From positions 1 to 23,548 of IMG/VR virus record IMGVR_UViG_3300006919_000462: a stretch of DNA of 23,548 nt, one strand, 5' to 3'. Made by a program: the position numbers and the translations under genes. This document shows, piece by piece, positions 14,858 through 22,948 of the stretch (the first letter of the stretch is position 1; the number at the start of each line of letters is the position of its first letter). The stretch comes from a virus. A model generated the notes under the pieces. That model was not told the DNA's origin. It made no database searches and saw nothing but the letters and a program-made list of their open reading frames with translations.

Positions 14858-16591
14858 ATGGATGAATTTAACCAGCACTTGGCAGGCTTTCAACAGGCAT
14901 TGCTCGACCTCGATGGTGACGGCGTACCGGATGTGGCTTTGCCAGTGCAGCCCCCACGCAATGCCCTATCACGTCAGACAGGGCCGCAAGGGCGCGCGCT
15001 AACAGCATCTGATATGCCCTACCGAATCCCGCAAGGTCCGGATGGGCACATACGTTCACCATCTGAGATTGACCAATACAGATCTCTAGCTCACAAACGG
15101 CCACCGCCTCAGAATGCGTTGAGGCCACAGGGGCCTCAACTGAGCAAATATACGCCTTCAACCGCTGAATGGATCGGTAATCAGTTCGGCGACGCGATGG
15201 AATATCTCGGTATGCCTCGATACATAGCTCAGAAATATGGCGGGAAAGCCGAAACGGCGGCGGGCCTGACGGGCTTGCCGATGATGGTTGATGGCGCGCG
15301 AAACGTTCAGCACGGCATTGAGAAGCGGGATTGGGCAAAAGGTGCACACGGGGCTGGGCAGATTGCTCTTGGCGCGCTGCCAGGTGGGGCCTTAACGCGA
15401 ACGGGACGCAAAGCGATAAGCGGTATGATGCAAACGCCAGTGCGGGCAATGGCGTTTGGTGCCGCGACATCGGTTCCGGGTGCTATTCTTGGAACGAGAG
15501 AGGCTATGGCAGCCCAAGGTGATTTGGAATCACGCCTGCGAAGCATGTCACGCGATGAGCTTCGAGCGTTCCAAAACACAATTGGGGCATTCCCAGATGG
15601 GGTGTATGGTGTCAAGACGCTCGCCAAAGCACAACAGCATGAAGCAAAAGGAGATAATGCGGCGAAAATTGAGGCAGCTAGGATAAAGGCACTAGCTGAA
15701 GCCGACATTGCGCGCAAAGAAGCTGCTGAAAGAGCCAAGCAGCGCCAGAAAGCAATAGACGCAAAAACGCCGTTTCGGGATCTTTATCCGCAAGTGATGC
15801 CGTGGCTTCCGGTGGCAGCTGCTGTTGGATCAATGGGGCTGGGATCAGTCGTAAGGGGATCGGCAGGCCGGGTGTTTAACGAGAAAATGGCAGATCTTTC
15901 GCGACGTTGGAAGGGTGCTGTGCAATCTGGCAATCAGCGATTGGCAAATTCGCTGCAAGGAGAGTTTCAGGCAGTTCAAAGGACTGGGCCAGGCGGTCAT
16001 TTAGCGGCGCCTGCTCTTGGTGCAGGGTTCGGTGCGGAAATGGCTATATTGCCAGAAGAAATCGACCTGTGGCGCGGCGTGCCGGGTGCTTGGGAAAGAG
16101 CGACGGACATCGAGGCAATGGGCAAGCGCGCTGTAGTTGGCGGGTTGATCGGCGGAGTATCGGCGCACACGGGCGCAGCGTTACGCGGTGCGGCCAAGTC
16201 ACAGAACAGATATCATAAAGGCTATGCGTCAGAAACTGAAGGGATGGGTATGCCTAACCATCTTTCGTCGCCAGCGCCGGCTTATCCACGGTCTCCGGGT
16301 CCGCCATTCACAATCCCTCAGCGAGCAAAAATCAAAGAAGCGTATGAATCGATACGATCATCTAAAGGTGGCGCGAGCAAGACAATTGTTCCGGCCGATG
16401 TAGTTGGCAACATGAAAGGTAAAAGCCTCACAGATTCTAATGTGAGCCAGTACATCAAAGAGCTTGATGAAGTATACAAGGCGATTGGTCTAGCCAGATT
16501 TTCGAAGATAAAGAATGCTTTGAAATCTGTAGCGCCGCCCGTTGTTGGTGCTGGCGTTGTGTATAATTCTTTGACTCCTCGTGATCACTGA
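14858..16591 (+). CDS. ejection protein, fourth, with EF-hand-type loop and PG-binding-like motif
   Basis: 577-residue predicted internal virion protein. Near the N-terminus is 'DLDGDGVPD' (17-25), a calcium-loop sequence of EF-hand/dockerin type. Two P-x-NAL motifs follow (33-37, PRNAL; 84-88, PQNAL), shared with the 416-residue ejection protein. Hydrophobic, Gly/Ala-rich segments at about 163-215, 312-335 and 382-398 could enter membranes. Residues 232-260 ('RDELRAFQNTIG', then 'DGVYGVKTLAKAQ') resemble one repeat of the PG_binding_1 fold, which binds cell-wall peptides. A charged coiled coil (265-300) follows. Together these suit a protein that leaves with the DNA and crosses the wall; the role is inferred. 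AAGG lies nine bases upstream of the ATG. Confidence 0.66.
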   Translation: MDEFNQHLAGFQQALLDLDGDGVPDVALPVQPPRNALSRQTGPQGRALTASDMPYRIPQGPDGHIRSPSEIDQYRSLAHKRPPPQNALRPQGPQLSKYTPSTAEWIGNQFGDAMEYLGMPRYIAQKYGGKAETAAGLTGLPMMVDGARNVQHGIEKRDWAKGAHGAGQIALGALPGGALTRTGRKAISGMMQTPVRAMAFGAATSVPGAILGTREAMAAQGDLESRLRSMSRDELRAFQNTIGAFPDGVYGVKTLAKAQQHEAKGDNAAKIEAARIKALAEADIARKEAAERAKQRQKAIDAKTPFRDLYPQVMPWLPVAAAVGSMGLGSVVRGSAGRVFNEKMADLSRRWKGAVQSGNQRLANSLQGEFQAVQRTGPGGHLAAPALGAGFGAEMAILPEEIDLWRGVPGAWERATDIEAMGKRAVVGGLIGGVSAHTGAALRGAAKSQNRYHKGYASETEGMGMPNHLSSPAPAYPRSPGPPFTIPQRAKIKEAYESIRSSKGGASKTIVPADVVGNMKGKSLTDSNVSQYIKELDEVYKAIGLARFSKIKNALKSVAPPVVGAGVVYNSLTPRDH

Positions 16592-16721
16592 TCCGCTCCG
16601 TGCGATCCTCCTCCGCCAGAGAAGCCTAATACTCAGTTCGAGTCCAGCACACATTCAAATCATCAGCAACGGCCCACTTGTATCCCTGCGTTACCCAAAT
16701 AGCAAAATCAACGGATGACGC
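16592..16721. other. intergenic region before tail-fibre gene
   Basis: 130 bases without a supported + strand gene. On the - strand a 34-codon frame is open and reads like a protein end (DFAIWVTQGYKWAVADD, then CWTRTEY and stop), but it has no ATG, GTG or TTG start. It could be a remnant left by exchange of the fibre module. No clear promoter or terminator is seen. Confidence 0.3.
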
Positions 16722-19076
16722 ATGGTCAATTCAACTAAGGTCTTTTCACCTGGCTTCCGGGTAACTGATGCGAATGACCTCCCGGTGTCGGGGGCGAAGG
16801 TAAAATTCTATGACGCGGGGACTAGCAACACTCGGGAAGTGTTCAGCGATGCTGATCTGACGGTCTCTCTCGGCGTTGTGGTCACGTGCGATGCGGGCGG
16901 GTATCCGGCTGCGAGCGGAACCAAGACTCTCGTTTATGTCTCGACCGCCGCCTACAAGGTTGTCATCACCGATGCGGCGGATGTTGAGATTGTCACGCAT
17001 GACAACATTCCGGGGGCTTTGGATACGTCAGGATTTCTGACGGGATCGCCAACGGCGACAGTGCCGATTGTTACCAGCGCAGATAACTACACAGTTACGA
17101 GCGCTGACCAAGGTAAACTGATCAACATCGATTGTTCTGGCGGACCTCTAACGGCAACTCTCCCGTCCGCGATTACAGTCGGAAATGGTTGGCGGGTGGG
17201 TGTTCGGCACAACGGCACATCCAATGCCGTTGCAATCAGAACGGTGTCTGGTCAGCTGATCAATGGCGTCGGCATGCAGCACGCAACCGTTACATTGAAC
17301 GGCCGTGGCGAGGTGTTCTGGCTGGTCTCTGACGGTGGTGGATGGAATTTGGACTCACATGTCCCGCCGTTCGTATCTCCGACAGTTGCAGCATTCCAGG
17401 TTGCCGAGCGCCGCTCTTCGCCACCAACCGCACCGGCTACGGGTTCTCGGTACATTGTTGACGATACGCCATCTGGCGCATGGTTCAGCTATGCCCTGCA
17501 TGACGTGCTTGAGTATGATGGCGTCGGTGGTTACATCCACTATGATCCGCCAGAAGACTGCGGTTGGATTGCCTACGTCAAAGACGAAAATATCTCCTAC
17601 CAGTATGTCGGCACTGCATGGGTTCCATGGGACAACGTCACGGCTGCCGATGCGCCGCCAATGCCGTCGTTTATCGTTGAAGACCAAAAGGCGACTTCAA
17701 CGATTGGCGGCAACACCGTTGCAACGACGTGGACAGCACGAGACCTCAACACTGTAGTCGAAGATAACATTACCGGCGCGTCGCTGTCATCCAATACAAT
17801 AACGTTGCCTGGCTCAGCCGATGATCCGCAATCATATCTGATCATCACTGAATCTCCATTCTGGGGCAGCGGCCTTACGCGCACCCGGTTCAAGTCAACA
17901 ACCACCACCAAGGCCGTTTACAGCAGCAATACGCGGGCAGTTTACACGGTCGATAACCCCGAAGTTCTAGCTGTTGGTCACGGCATCATTACGTTGACTG
18001 CCGACGAGGTTTTCGAACTCTCTTATCACGCTGAACATGCTCGAGCGGGTGGCCTGGCAGCTGCTAAAGGTACAAGCGGCGAAGTTGAAATCTATACGCG
18101 CGTAACCATTCTCAGCATCAACCCGCCACGCGGCCCAACTGGAACACCAGGCGCGAATGGCTCAGACGGTGCGACAGGTGCAACGGGTCCAAACACCGGT
18201 CTTGATTATGCTTGGAATGCAGCAACAGGCGGCGACCCTGGCAGCGGCAAGGTACTCGTTGATAATGCCTCGTTGGGATCGGCAACCAATGTGCTGATAT
18301 CCAAGACCGGCCGCAATGCGGAGAGCCTCGGCGCTGTAATTGCTGAATGGGATGACAGCACCAACACAGCGCACCGCGGTCATTTGCGGATCTTCACGGT
18401 TGCCGATCGTACGGAGTTTCTTGAGGCGACCGTCTCTGGAACGATAACGGACAATACAACCTATTATACGGTTCCGATCACGGTGGTTGCCAGTAACGGC
18501 GCGCCAACGGATGCTGACGTGATGGCGATCGTGTTTGAGCGTACCGGCAACAAGGGTGCTGACGGTCTTGGTTCCGGCGACGTTGTCGGACCGGCATCGT
18601 CGGTAGATAGCCGGTTTGCTCTATTTGACAGCACAACAGGCAAGTTACTCAAGCAGCACACTGGAGGGCCTGGCACCGCTGCAATCCTAGATGAGACCAC
18701 GACCGCGCAGTACCGGAACAATACGGCAGACAAGGTGCTGTCTACCGATCAGGTCTGGGGGGCGATGGCTGAGGTCACTTTGACTGATGCCGCCTCGATT
18801 GCTCTCGACATGAGTTCGGGTTTTGATTTCACGGTAACGCTTGGCGGCAATCGTACGTTGGCCAATGCGACAAATACAAAAGTTGGTCAGCGCGGCCGCA
18901 TCAGGGTGGTGCAGGACGGGACAGGATCGCGCACGCTGAGCTTTGGAACTAGCTATGAGTTTGTCGGCGGCACAGCGCCAACTCTGACGACCGATGCAGC
19001 GGGCGAGGACGTGCTGTTCTATGACGTGATTTCATCCACTCGGATATTCATCTCTAGCGCATTGGATATTTCATAA
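16722..19076 (+). CDS. composite tail fibre/tailspike protein
   Basis: 784-residue receptor-binding protein made of modules. Residues 1-105 form an N-terminal attachment-type domain ('KVFSPGFRVTDANDLPVSGA', 'VKFYDAGTSNTREVFSDADL') of the kind that anchors fibres to the tail hub. At about 222-304 is a DUF2793-like section ('AERRSSPPTAPATGSRYIVD', ending 'YVGTAWVPW'), common in alphaproteobacterial phage and gene-transfer-agent tails. A collagen-like Gly-X-Y run of seven triplets spans 471-491. The C-terminal part has 'DSRFALFDSTTGKLLKQHTG' and a final beta-rich module (about 690-780, 'DFTVTLGGNRTLANATNTKV') found at many fibre ends. There is no catalytic depolymerase signature that I can see. 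It overlaps the next gene by one base (TAATG). Confidence 0.83.
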   Translation: MVNSTKVFSPGFRVTDANDLPVSGAKVKFYDAGTSNTREVFSDADLTVSLGVVVTCDAGGYPAASGTKTLVYVSTAAYKVVITDAADVEIVTHDNIPGALDTSGFLTGSPTATVPIVTSADNYTVTSADQGKLINIDCSGGPLTATLPSAITVGNGWRVGVRHNGTSNAVAIRTVSGQLINGVGMQHATVTLNGRGEVFWLVSDGGGWNLDSHVPPFVSPTVAAFQVAERRSSPPTAPATGSRYIVDDTPSGAWFSYALHDVLEYDGVGGYIHYDPPEDCGWIAYVKDENISYQYVGTAWVPWDNVTAADAPPMPSFIVEDQKATSTIGGNTVATTWTARDLNTVVEDNITGASLSSNTITLPGSADDPQSYLIITESPFWGSGLTRTRFKSTTTTKAVYSSNTRAVYTVDNPEVLAVGHGIITLTADEVFELSYHAEHARAGGLAAAKGTSGEVEIYTRVTILSINPPRGPTGTPGANGSDGATGATGPNTGLDYAWNAATGGDPGSGKVLVDNASLGSATNVLISKTGRNAESLGAVIAEWDDSTNTAHRGHLRIFTVADRTEFLEATVSGTITDNTTYYTVPITVVASNGAPTDADVMAIVFERTGNKGADGLGSGDVVGPASSVDSRFALFDSTTGKLLKQHTGGPGTAAILDETTTAQYRNNTADKVLSTDQVWGAMAEVTLTDAASIALDMSSGFDFTVTLGGNRTLANATNTKVGQRGRIRVVQDGTGSRTLSFGTSYEFVGGTAPTLTTDAAGEDVLFYDVISSTRIFISSALDIS

Positions 19077-19768
19077 TGCTGCCAGGTATGATGCCAACGA
19101 CGTTTATCCCGGAAGTAGCTGGCGGCATTGGTGGCAATGACTCGTTCACCAAGTTTCTGATCCATTGTGATGGTGCTGACGCCTCAACAACTTTCACCGA
19201 TGTGAGCGGGTCCGCTCATACGGTTACAGTGAGCAGCAATGCGCAGGTGGATACAGCGCAATCTAAGTTCGGTGGAGCGTCGCTTCTGCTCAACGAGACG
19301 AGTGACTACCTTTCTTTGGCAAGTTCGTCCGATTGGGCGTTTGGCACCTCTACCGATTTCACGATTGATTTCTGGATACGCCCAACCGCGTTCGGTGCAA
19401 ACAACGGTGCGTTTGCAATCAATGGCGTCTGCACTTTCCAGATGGATGCAACCAGCAGAATTCAATTGTTCCACGCGGCCAACGGGTTTTCAGCTCCGTA
19501 TTTGGTCAGTAGCGCCATGTCGACCGCCACCTGGCATCACCTCGCGATGGTTCGGTCGGGAAGCACGACGAAGCTTTATGTTGACGGCACCGAAGCAGCC
19601 TCAACCGGGGCCAGCATGAACTGGACGGCCGGCACGTTTTACATCGGAACAACCCACTTTGATCCGGCTGGCGGCTCGATCAGTGCCCACATTGACGAGT
19701 TTCGGATATCGAACGGCGTAGCGCGTTGGACATCGGCGTTCACGCCGCCGACTGGCGAATACACGTAA
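19076..19768 (+). CDS. LamG/concanavalin-like lectin protein (fibre tip)
   Basis: 230 residues, nearly all one LamG-type jelly-roll domain: 'FLIHCDGADASTTFTDVSG', 'FGGASLLLNETSDYLSLASS', 'DFTIDFWIRPT', 'TWHHLAMVRSGSTTKLYVDG' and the closing 'AHIDEFRISNGVARW'. These are the standard Laminin_G_3 landmarks, including the W-H-H-x-A-x-x-R strand. Such domains bind carbohydrate and occur at fibre tips. The start overlaps the fibre stop (TAATG), so it is co-translated and probably forms a second receptor-binding element or distal subunit. The first 20 residues are Gly/Pro-rich and lack a signal peptide. Confidence 0.85.
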   Translation: MLPGMMPTTFIPEVAGGIGGNDSFTKFLIHCDGADASTTFTDVSGSAHTVTVSSNAQVDTAQSKFGGASLLLNETSDYLSLASSSDWAFGTSTDFTIDFWIRPTAFGANNGAFAINGVCTFQMDATSRIQLFHAANGFSAPYLVSSAMSTATWHHLAMVRSGSTTKLYVDGTEAASTGASMNWTAGTFYIGTTHFDPAGGSISAHIDEFRISNGVARWTSAFTPPTGEYT

Positions 19769-19775
19769 GGGACGA

Positions 19776-20330
19776 ATGACAATGCTGGAATTTATCGACA
19801 CCTCCGAACCATGGCAGGGCGAGCGGATTAGTGATGTTCGACACCCGAAAGACATAGAAACCAAATGGTCAGCGGAGGAGTTGACTGCAATCGGTTTGCG
19901 AGTTCGGAGCGATCCAACGCCTGCACCAGAAACGGATTCAGAAAAGCAACAGCGCTTGAAAATAGCAGTAAGCATGGAGAGAGATGGTCGCATAGATTCC
20001 GGGTTTGTTTATAATGGTTCGGAGTTTCAGTCTGATCCGGGATCGCGTGAAAACATCATTGGTGCTCTTTGTCTATCGCTCGGCGGAATGATGGCTGATC
20101 CGCAAGGTAATGCTGGCTACAGGTGGGCAGATCCCAACGAAGATTTTGCCTGGACGGACAAGAGCAACACTCAAGTTAAGATGACGGCGGCAGAGTGCCA
20201 GGCGTTCTGTCAAGCGGCAATGGAGTACAAGTCAGAACTTATCAAAGCGGCGCGTAGTCTCAAGGACATGTCGGACATTCCAGAGGATTACGCAGATGAC
20301 AAGTACTGGCCTAGCCGAACGCTCGACTAA
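19776..20330 (+). CDS. DUF4376-type tail protein
   Basis: 184 residues. The section from about 65 to 160 has the DUF4376 pattern: an N-terminal strand 'RDGRIDSGFVYNGSEFQSDP', a helix 'SRENIIGALCLSL', an aromatic 'FAWTDKSNTQVKMTAAECQA' and a final helix. DUF4376 occurs in proteins encoded beside phage tail fibres and is often linked with fibre assembly or fibre stalks. The preceding part resembles short tail-associated sequences with 'AEELTAIGLRV'. AAGGGA (19767-19772) suits the second ATG at 19782 (nine-base spacing) better than the first at 19776, so the true protein may be two residues shorter. It overlaps the next gene by 35 bases. Confidence 0.75.
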   Translation: MTMLEFIDTSEPWQGERISDVRHPKDIETKWSAEELTAIGLRVRSDPTPAPETDSEKQQRLKIAVSMERDGRIDSGFVYNGSEFQSDPGSRENIIGALCLSLGGMMADPQGNAGYRWADPNEDFAWTDKSNTQVKMTAAECQAFCQAAMEYKSELIKAARSLKDMSDIPEDYADDKYWPSRTLD

Positions 20331-20772
20331 GCGATCAAGCGATATAGCTGCGGCCCTGGCAGCCCGCGCCCGTGACGGCGAAGACGGTCAGCTTGTAACG
20401 ATTGAAAAAGCACCGGAAGGACTGGAAGAACGGGTGGCTAATCTTGCTGTCCGTCTGAAGGCTCTCGAAGATCGCCCGACACCGCTCATCCCAAGTAACG
20501 CCAATGAGCAAATCGTGATCCCCCAGGGGGTGATGGATTTGGCGGATCGCATCACAAATCTTGAAGAGCGGGCTAACGCAGGACCGGACATTAAGGAAGA
20601 CATCGATGAGCTTGCCACAATGATTGGTGACATCGGGAAGGCTGCATTGATGCAGGTCTCCGCTCTTATGAAGCGCTCTGACGCACTAGAGGCGCGGATG
20701 TCAAATCTACCGTCAGAGATGTTGGTCGAGGTTGTTAGGGCACAATCCGAGCTGAAGAATCGTCGCGCGTAA
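20296..20772 (+). CDS. coiled-coil protein of fibre region (158 aa)
   Basis: 158-residue acidic, mostly helical protein without membrane segments. Heptad-type repeats occur at about 45-60 (LEERVANLAVRLKALED) and 78-150 ('VMDLADRITNLEERANAG', 'MKRSDALEARMSNLPSEML'), indicating a coiled coil. The start overlaps the DUF4376 gene by 35 bases, and GAGG (20283-20286) nine bases upstream supports it; no other in-frame ATG occurs before residue 79. A structural or chaperone role for the tail is possible from its place. I do not recognise a family. Confidence 0.68.
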   Translation: MTSTGLAERSTKRSSDIAAALAARARDGEDGQLVTIEKAPEGLEERVANLAVRLKALEDRPTPLIPSNANEQIVIPQGVMDLADRITNLEERANAGPDIKEDIDELATMIGDIGKAALMQVSALMKRSDALEARMSNLPSEMLVEVVRAQSELKNRRA

Positions 20773-20792
20773 CAGCATGCAAAGGATACTCC

Positions 20793-21806
20793 ATGGCTAA
20801 TGCGAGCCATTTGTCTCTGACGGCCATCGCGTACATCATCGCCGGTTGCTCTGCGGTTCTAACTGGAATATTTGGCTCAACGTTTGGCGGTGAAAGTTCC
20901 GTTCTGACTGCGATTTGCTTTCTGATGTTCTTTTGCATGTCGCTGCTCTCACCGCTCTTGTTCAACGCTCTTACTAAATCTGTATTGCAGCGGAACGTTG
21001 GAAAGATTGTGATTTTTTCGCTGTTTGGCGTCTTTTTCTTTTCAACGGATGTGCTGACCAATGCCGGCACGGTTGCGTTGTTCCGCAAAGCGGATTTGGT
21101 TCGTACCGACAACCAGAACGACAGGGCGAAGAATGCGCGCAGTGAAGTTCGCCGGCTCGAAAAGCGCATTTCGGAGATCCGAAGCCAAACTCTTTGGCAA
21201 ACGTCATACTTGAGCCCGGATGCCTACGACCCGCTGATAAAAGCCAAGCGTTTGCAACGCGAGAACGAAGAAAAGAAACGCGGCGGTTGCGGCATCAAAT
21301 GTGAGGGCTTTCAATCGGAACTCGGCTCGCTTCTAGCAGATCAGCAGAACGCCAGAACTCGGCTTGCTCAAAAGGCTGAAATGTTCGAGCTAGAGCGTGA
21401 ATTGAAGGACGCTAAAGTGGCGGCCGCCGAAACGCCTACAAAGGCGTCTGCCGCCCTTGAACACGCGCGCAACGTGGCGGCCGGTTTTACTGGTCAGATG
21501 GACCCGGACAACAAATCTAGATTTTGGGCGAATTACGGACTTTCAGCGTGGGGTGGGCTTGCCACGTCTCTCGCTGCGATCGCATCGGCAATCTTGCTGG
21601 CAGCTTCCGGCGCCGTGAATTCGCGTCGTGAATACGATGAGGCACCCGAGGCGCGCAATCCATATCTGGAGGATATGCGGCCAGCACTGAGCGGCGGGTC
21701 TCTGTCACAGGCGTACGTGCTTGAAGAGGGTGATGGCGTTGAGGCTATGAAAATTGCACTTCGGCGCCTTGATCGCCGATTTAAGATGGGTGAGGCATCG
21801 GCATGA
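20793..21806 (+). CDS. four-TM membrane protein with coiled coil and Cys pair
   Basis: 337-residue membrane protein of unknown function. Hydrophobic helices lie at about 8-28, 36-57, 69-90 and 254-274. Between the third and fourth is a long charged helical section (about 103-230) interrupted at 163-172 by 'RGGCGIKCEG', with Cys166 and Cys170 in a C-x3-C pair suited to a disulfide or metal. The C-terminal 60 residues are soluble. AAAGGA lies nine bases upstream, and the stop overlaps the endolysin start (ATGA). Being coupled to the lysis genes, it may act in host-envelope remodelling or as an unusual holin-associated or superinfection protein, but this is only positional inference. It is too large for a classical holin. 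Confidence 0.72.
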   Translation: MANASHLSLTAIAYIIAGCSAVLTGIFGSTFGGESSVLTAICFLMFFCMSLLSPLLFNALTKSVLQRNVGKIVIFSLFGVFFFSTDVLTNAGTVALFRKADLVRTDNQNDRAKNARSEVRRLEKRISEIRSQTLWQTSYLSPDAYDPLIKAKRLQRENEEKKRGGCGIKCEGFQSELGSLLADQQNARTRLAQKAEMFELERELKDAKVAAAETPTKASAALEHARNVAAGFTGQMDPDNKSRFWANYGLSAWGGLATSLAAIASAILLAASGAVNSRREYDEAPEARNPYLEDMRPALSGGSLSQAYVLEEGDGVEAMKIALRRLDRRFKMGEASA

Positions 21807-22516
21807 GCGGTCTTAGCGAGCTATCCGAACGCCGGTTGAAGGGCGTACACCCAGAGCTGCAAGCCGTGGTGCGGCGTGCGGTGGAGATCGCCGACGCTGA
21901 AATTTTGGTGGTTGAAGGTTTACGAACGGTTACACGTCAAAAGGCACTGGTTGCGGGTGGGAAGAGTACCACGATGAACTCGCGTCATATCACCGGTCAT
22001 GCTGTCGATCTGTGCGCCATGGTTGATGGCAAATTGGCCTGGGGCAAGCCGCATTCACAGAGTGTTGCTGATGCGGTCAAGCAGGCCGCGGTGGAACTCC
22101 AAGTTGATATCGACTGGGGTGGTGACTGGCGATCGTTCTTTGATACGCCGCATTTCCAATTGGATTGGGGCGCGTACCCCAAGCAAGACGAATCCTGGAA
22201 GTTGGCGCCGGCGCCAGCACGAAAGCAGGAAGTCGCCGCGGCCATGGCGAAATCAACCAAGGCAACCGTTGCGAGACGTAGCAAGGTCAGTCTGCTGGGC
22301 GCTGGCGGAATAACGGCGGGCTGGCCGCTGATCAAGGAGCAGATCAACGTCAGTAGCGAGATCCTGCAGACGGCTCAACAGGTGATTGCAACCAATGGCC
22401 TGCTGTTCGTGTCAGGAGCCTGTATCATCCTGGCAATTGTCTTCAACTGGTTTCAGATCCAGGCGGCGGACGACTACAAGGAAGGCCGCTACACGCCAAG
22501 CGGACAAGCCCAATGA
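21803..22516 (+). CDS. endolysin: M15-type L-Ala-D-Glu peptidase with C-terminal TM
   Basis: 237-residue lysis enzyme. The peptidase domain (about 8-125) carries the M15 (VanY/T5-endolysin-like) signature: SRHITGHAVD (60-69; zinc ligands His62 and Asp69) and 'GGDWRSFFDTPHFQLDW' (106-122; His117 as third ligand). Such enzymes cut the peptide stems of peptidoglycan. Unlike most soluble M15 endolysins it continues past an Ala/Pro/Lys linker (135-162) into a C-terminal region with a clear transmembrane helix (about 198-217, 'NGLLFVSGACIILAIVFNWF'). This may anchor the enzyme or act as a holin-type segment. It overlaps the genes on both sides by four bases (ATGA). Confidence 0.9.
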   Translation: MSGLSELSERRLKGVHPELQAVVRRAVEIADAEILVVEGLRTVTRQKALVAGGKSTTMNSRHITGHAVDLCAMVDGKLAWGKPHSQSVADAVKQAAVELQVDIDWGGDWRSFFDTPHFQLDWGAYPKQDESWKLAPAPARKQEVAAAMAKSTKATVARRSKVSLLGAGGITAGWPLIKEQINVSSEILQTAQQVIATNGLLFVSGACIILAIVFNWFQIQAADDYKEGRYTPSGQAQ

Positions 22517-22776
22517 TGAGCTTGCTATCGATTGCTGGCGTATGGGGCTGGTTCCGCAAAAGCCTGATCGCTCAGATCGTCATGGGGGTGATTGCGTTTC
22601 TTGGCGTGTGGAAGATCAACAACGTCATGGTGGCAAAAAAAGCAGTTAAGCAGGTAGTGCAAGCGTCCAAAAAGGCGGGAGCCAAACGCAATGCGCAGTC
22701 TCGTGAAATTCGCAGTAGTATCAAGCCTGGCACTGCCCTTGATAGGTTGCGCAAAGAATTTGCCGACAATCAGTGA
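22513..22776 (+). CDS. inner-membrane spanin-like protein (Rz-like)
   Basis: 87 residues: an N-terminal transmembrane helix (about 15-34, 'RKSLIAQIVMGVIAFLGVW'), then a basic helical ectodomain rich in Lys, Ala and Gln ('VAKKAVKQVVQASKKAG') ending in 'LDRLRKEFADNQ'. The downstream lipoprotein gene starts inside this one in another frame (86-base overlap), the typical overlapping Rz/Rz1 arrangement. The pair would fuse inner and outer membranes at the end of lysis. The ATG overlaps the endolysin stop (ATGATG; two possible starts). The periplasmic part is short for an i-spanin, so certainty is moderate. Confidence 0.75.
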   Translation: MMSLLSIAGVWGWFRKSLIAQIVMGVIAFLGVWKINNVMVAKKAVKQVVQASKKAGAKRNAQSREIRSSIKPGTALDRLRKEFADNQ

Positions 22777-22921
22777 CGCTGCCTCGCTGTGCCGGGATTG
22801 GCAAGTTTATCGCCCGGCCAAAGGTGATGTCCTAACGGACAAGTCAGCGGCACAACTTCTGGCAAGCAATGAATCCAGAGTTGTTTGGGGCTGCAAGAAG
22901 CTCAAGAACGAGGCAGCGTGA
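22691..22921 (+). CDS. outer-membrane spanin lipoprotein (Rz1-like)
   Basis: 76 residues with a lipoprotein signal: basic start (MRSLVK), hydrophobic core, and lipobox Leu-Ile-Gly-Cys ending at Cys20. The mature 57-residue part has 'SLCRDWQVYRPAKGDVLTD' and a C-terminal 'RVVWGC', with Cys34 and Cys68 able to form a disulfide. This C-x2-W ... W-x-C layout recurs in phage Rz1-like lysis proteins of Proteobacteria. The first 86 bases overlap the inner-spanin gene in a different frame. Its stop overlaps ATG 22921 (TGATG), but that frame seems not to be the next real gene. Confidence 0.82.
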   Translation: MRSLVKFAVVSSLALPLIGCAKNLPTISDAASLCRDWQVYRPAKGDVLTDKSAAQLLASNESRVVWGCKKLKNEAA

Positions 22922-22948
22922 TGAGCGATTTCCTATCAGGTGGGAGCC

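Noticed and set aside
13862-15470. Long - strand open frames (13862-14431 and 14868-15470)
   Set aside because: They lie opposite the ejection genes, have Arg/Cys/His-rich unnatural composition and look like shadows of GC-biased codons.
16562-16567. TATAAT hexamer as a promoter for the fibre gene
   Set aside because: It lies in the end of the preceding gene and has no -35 hexamer at suitable spacing (CCGTTG at 17 bases).
16637-16645. TTCGAGTCC resembling a tRNA T-loop
   Set aside because: The flanking five-base arms do not pair and no anticodon or acceptor stem is found around it on either strand.
16592-16721. Antisense protein-like frame before the fibre gene
   Set aside because: 34 codons with no ATG/GTG/TTG start before an in-frame stop; at best a remnant, so not listed as a gene.
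3357-16888. Other CACGTG cores (3357, 12564, 13392, 16883) as further parS sites
   Set aside because: They lie within coding sequence and their flanks lack the TGTT/AACA arms.
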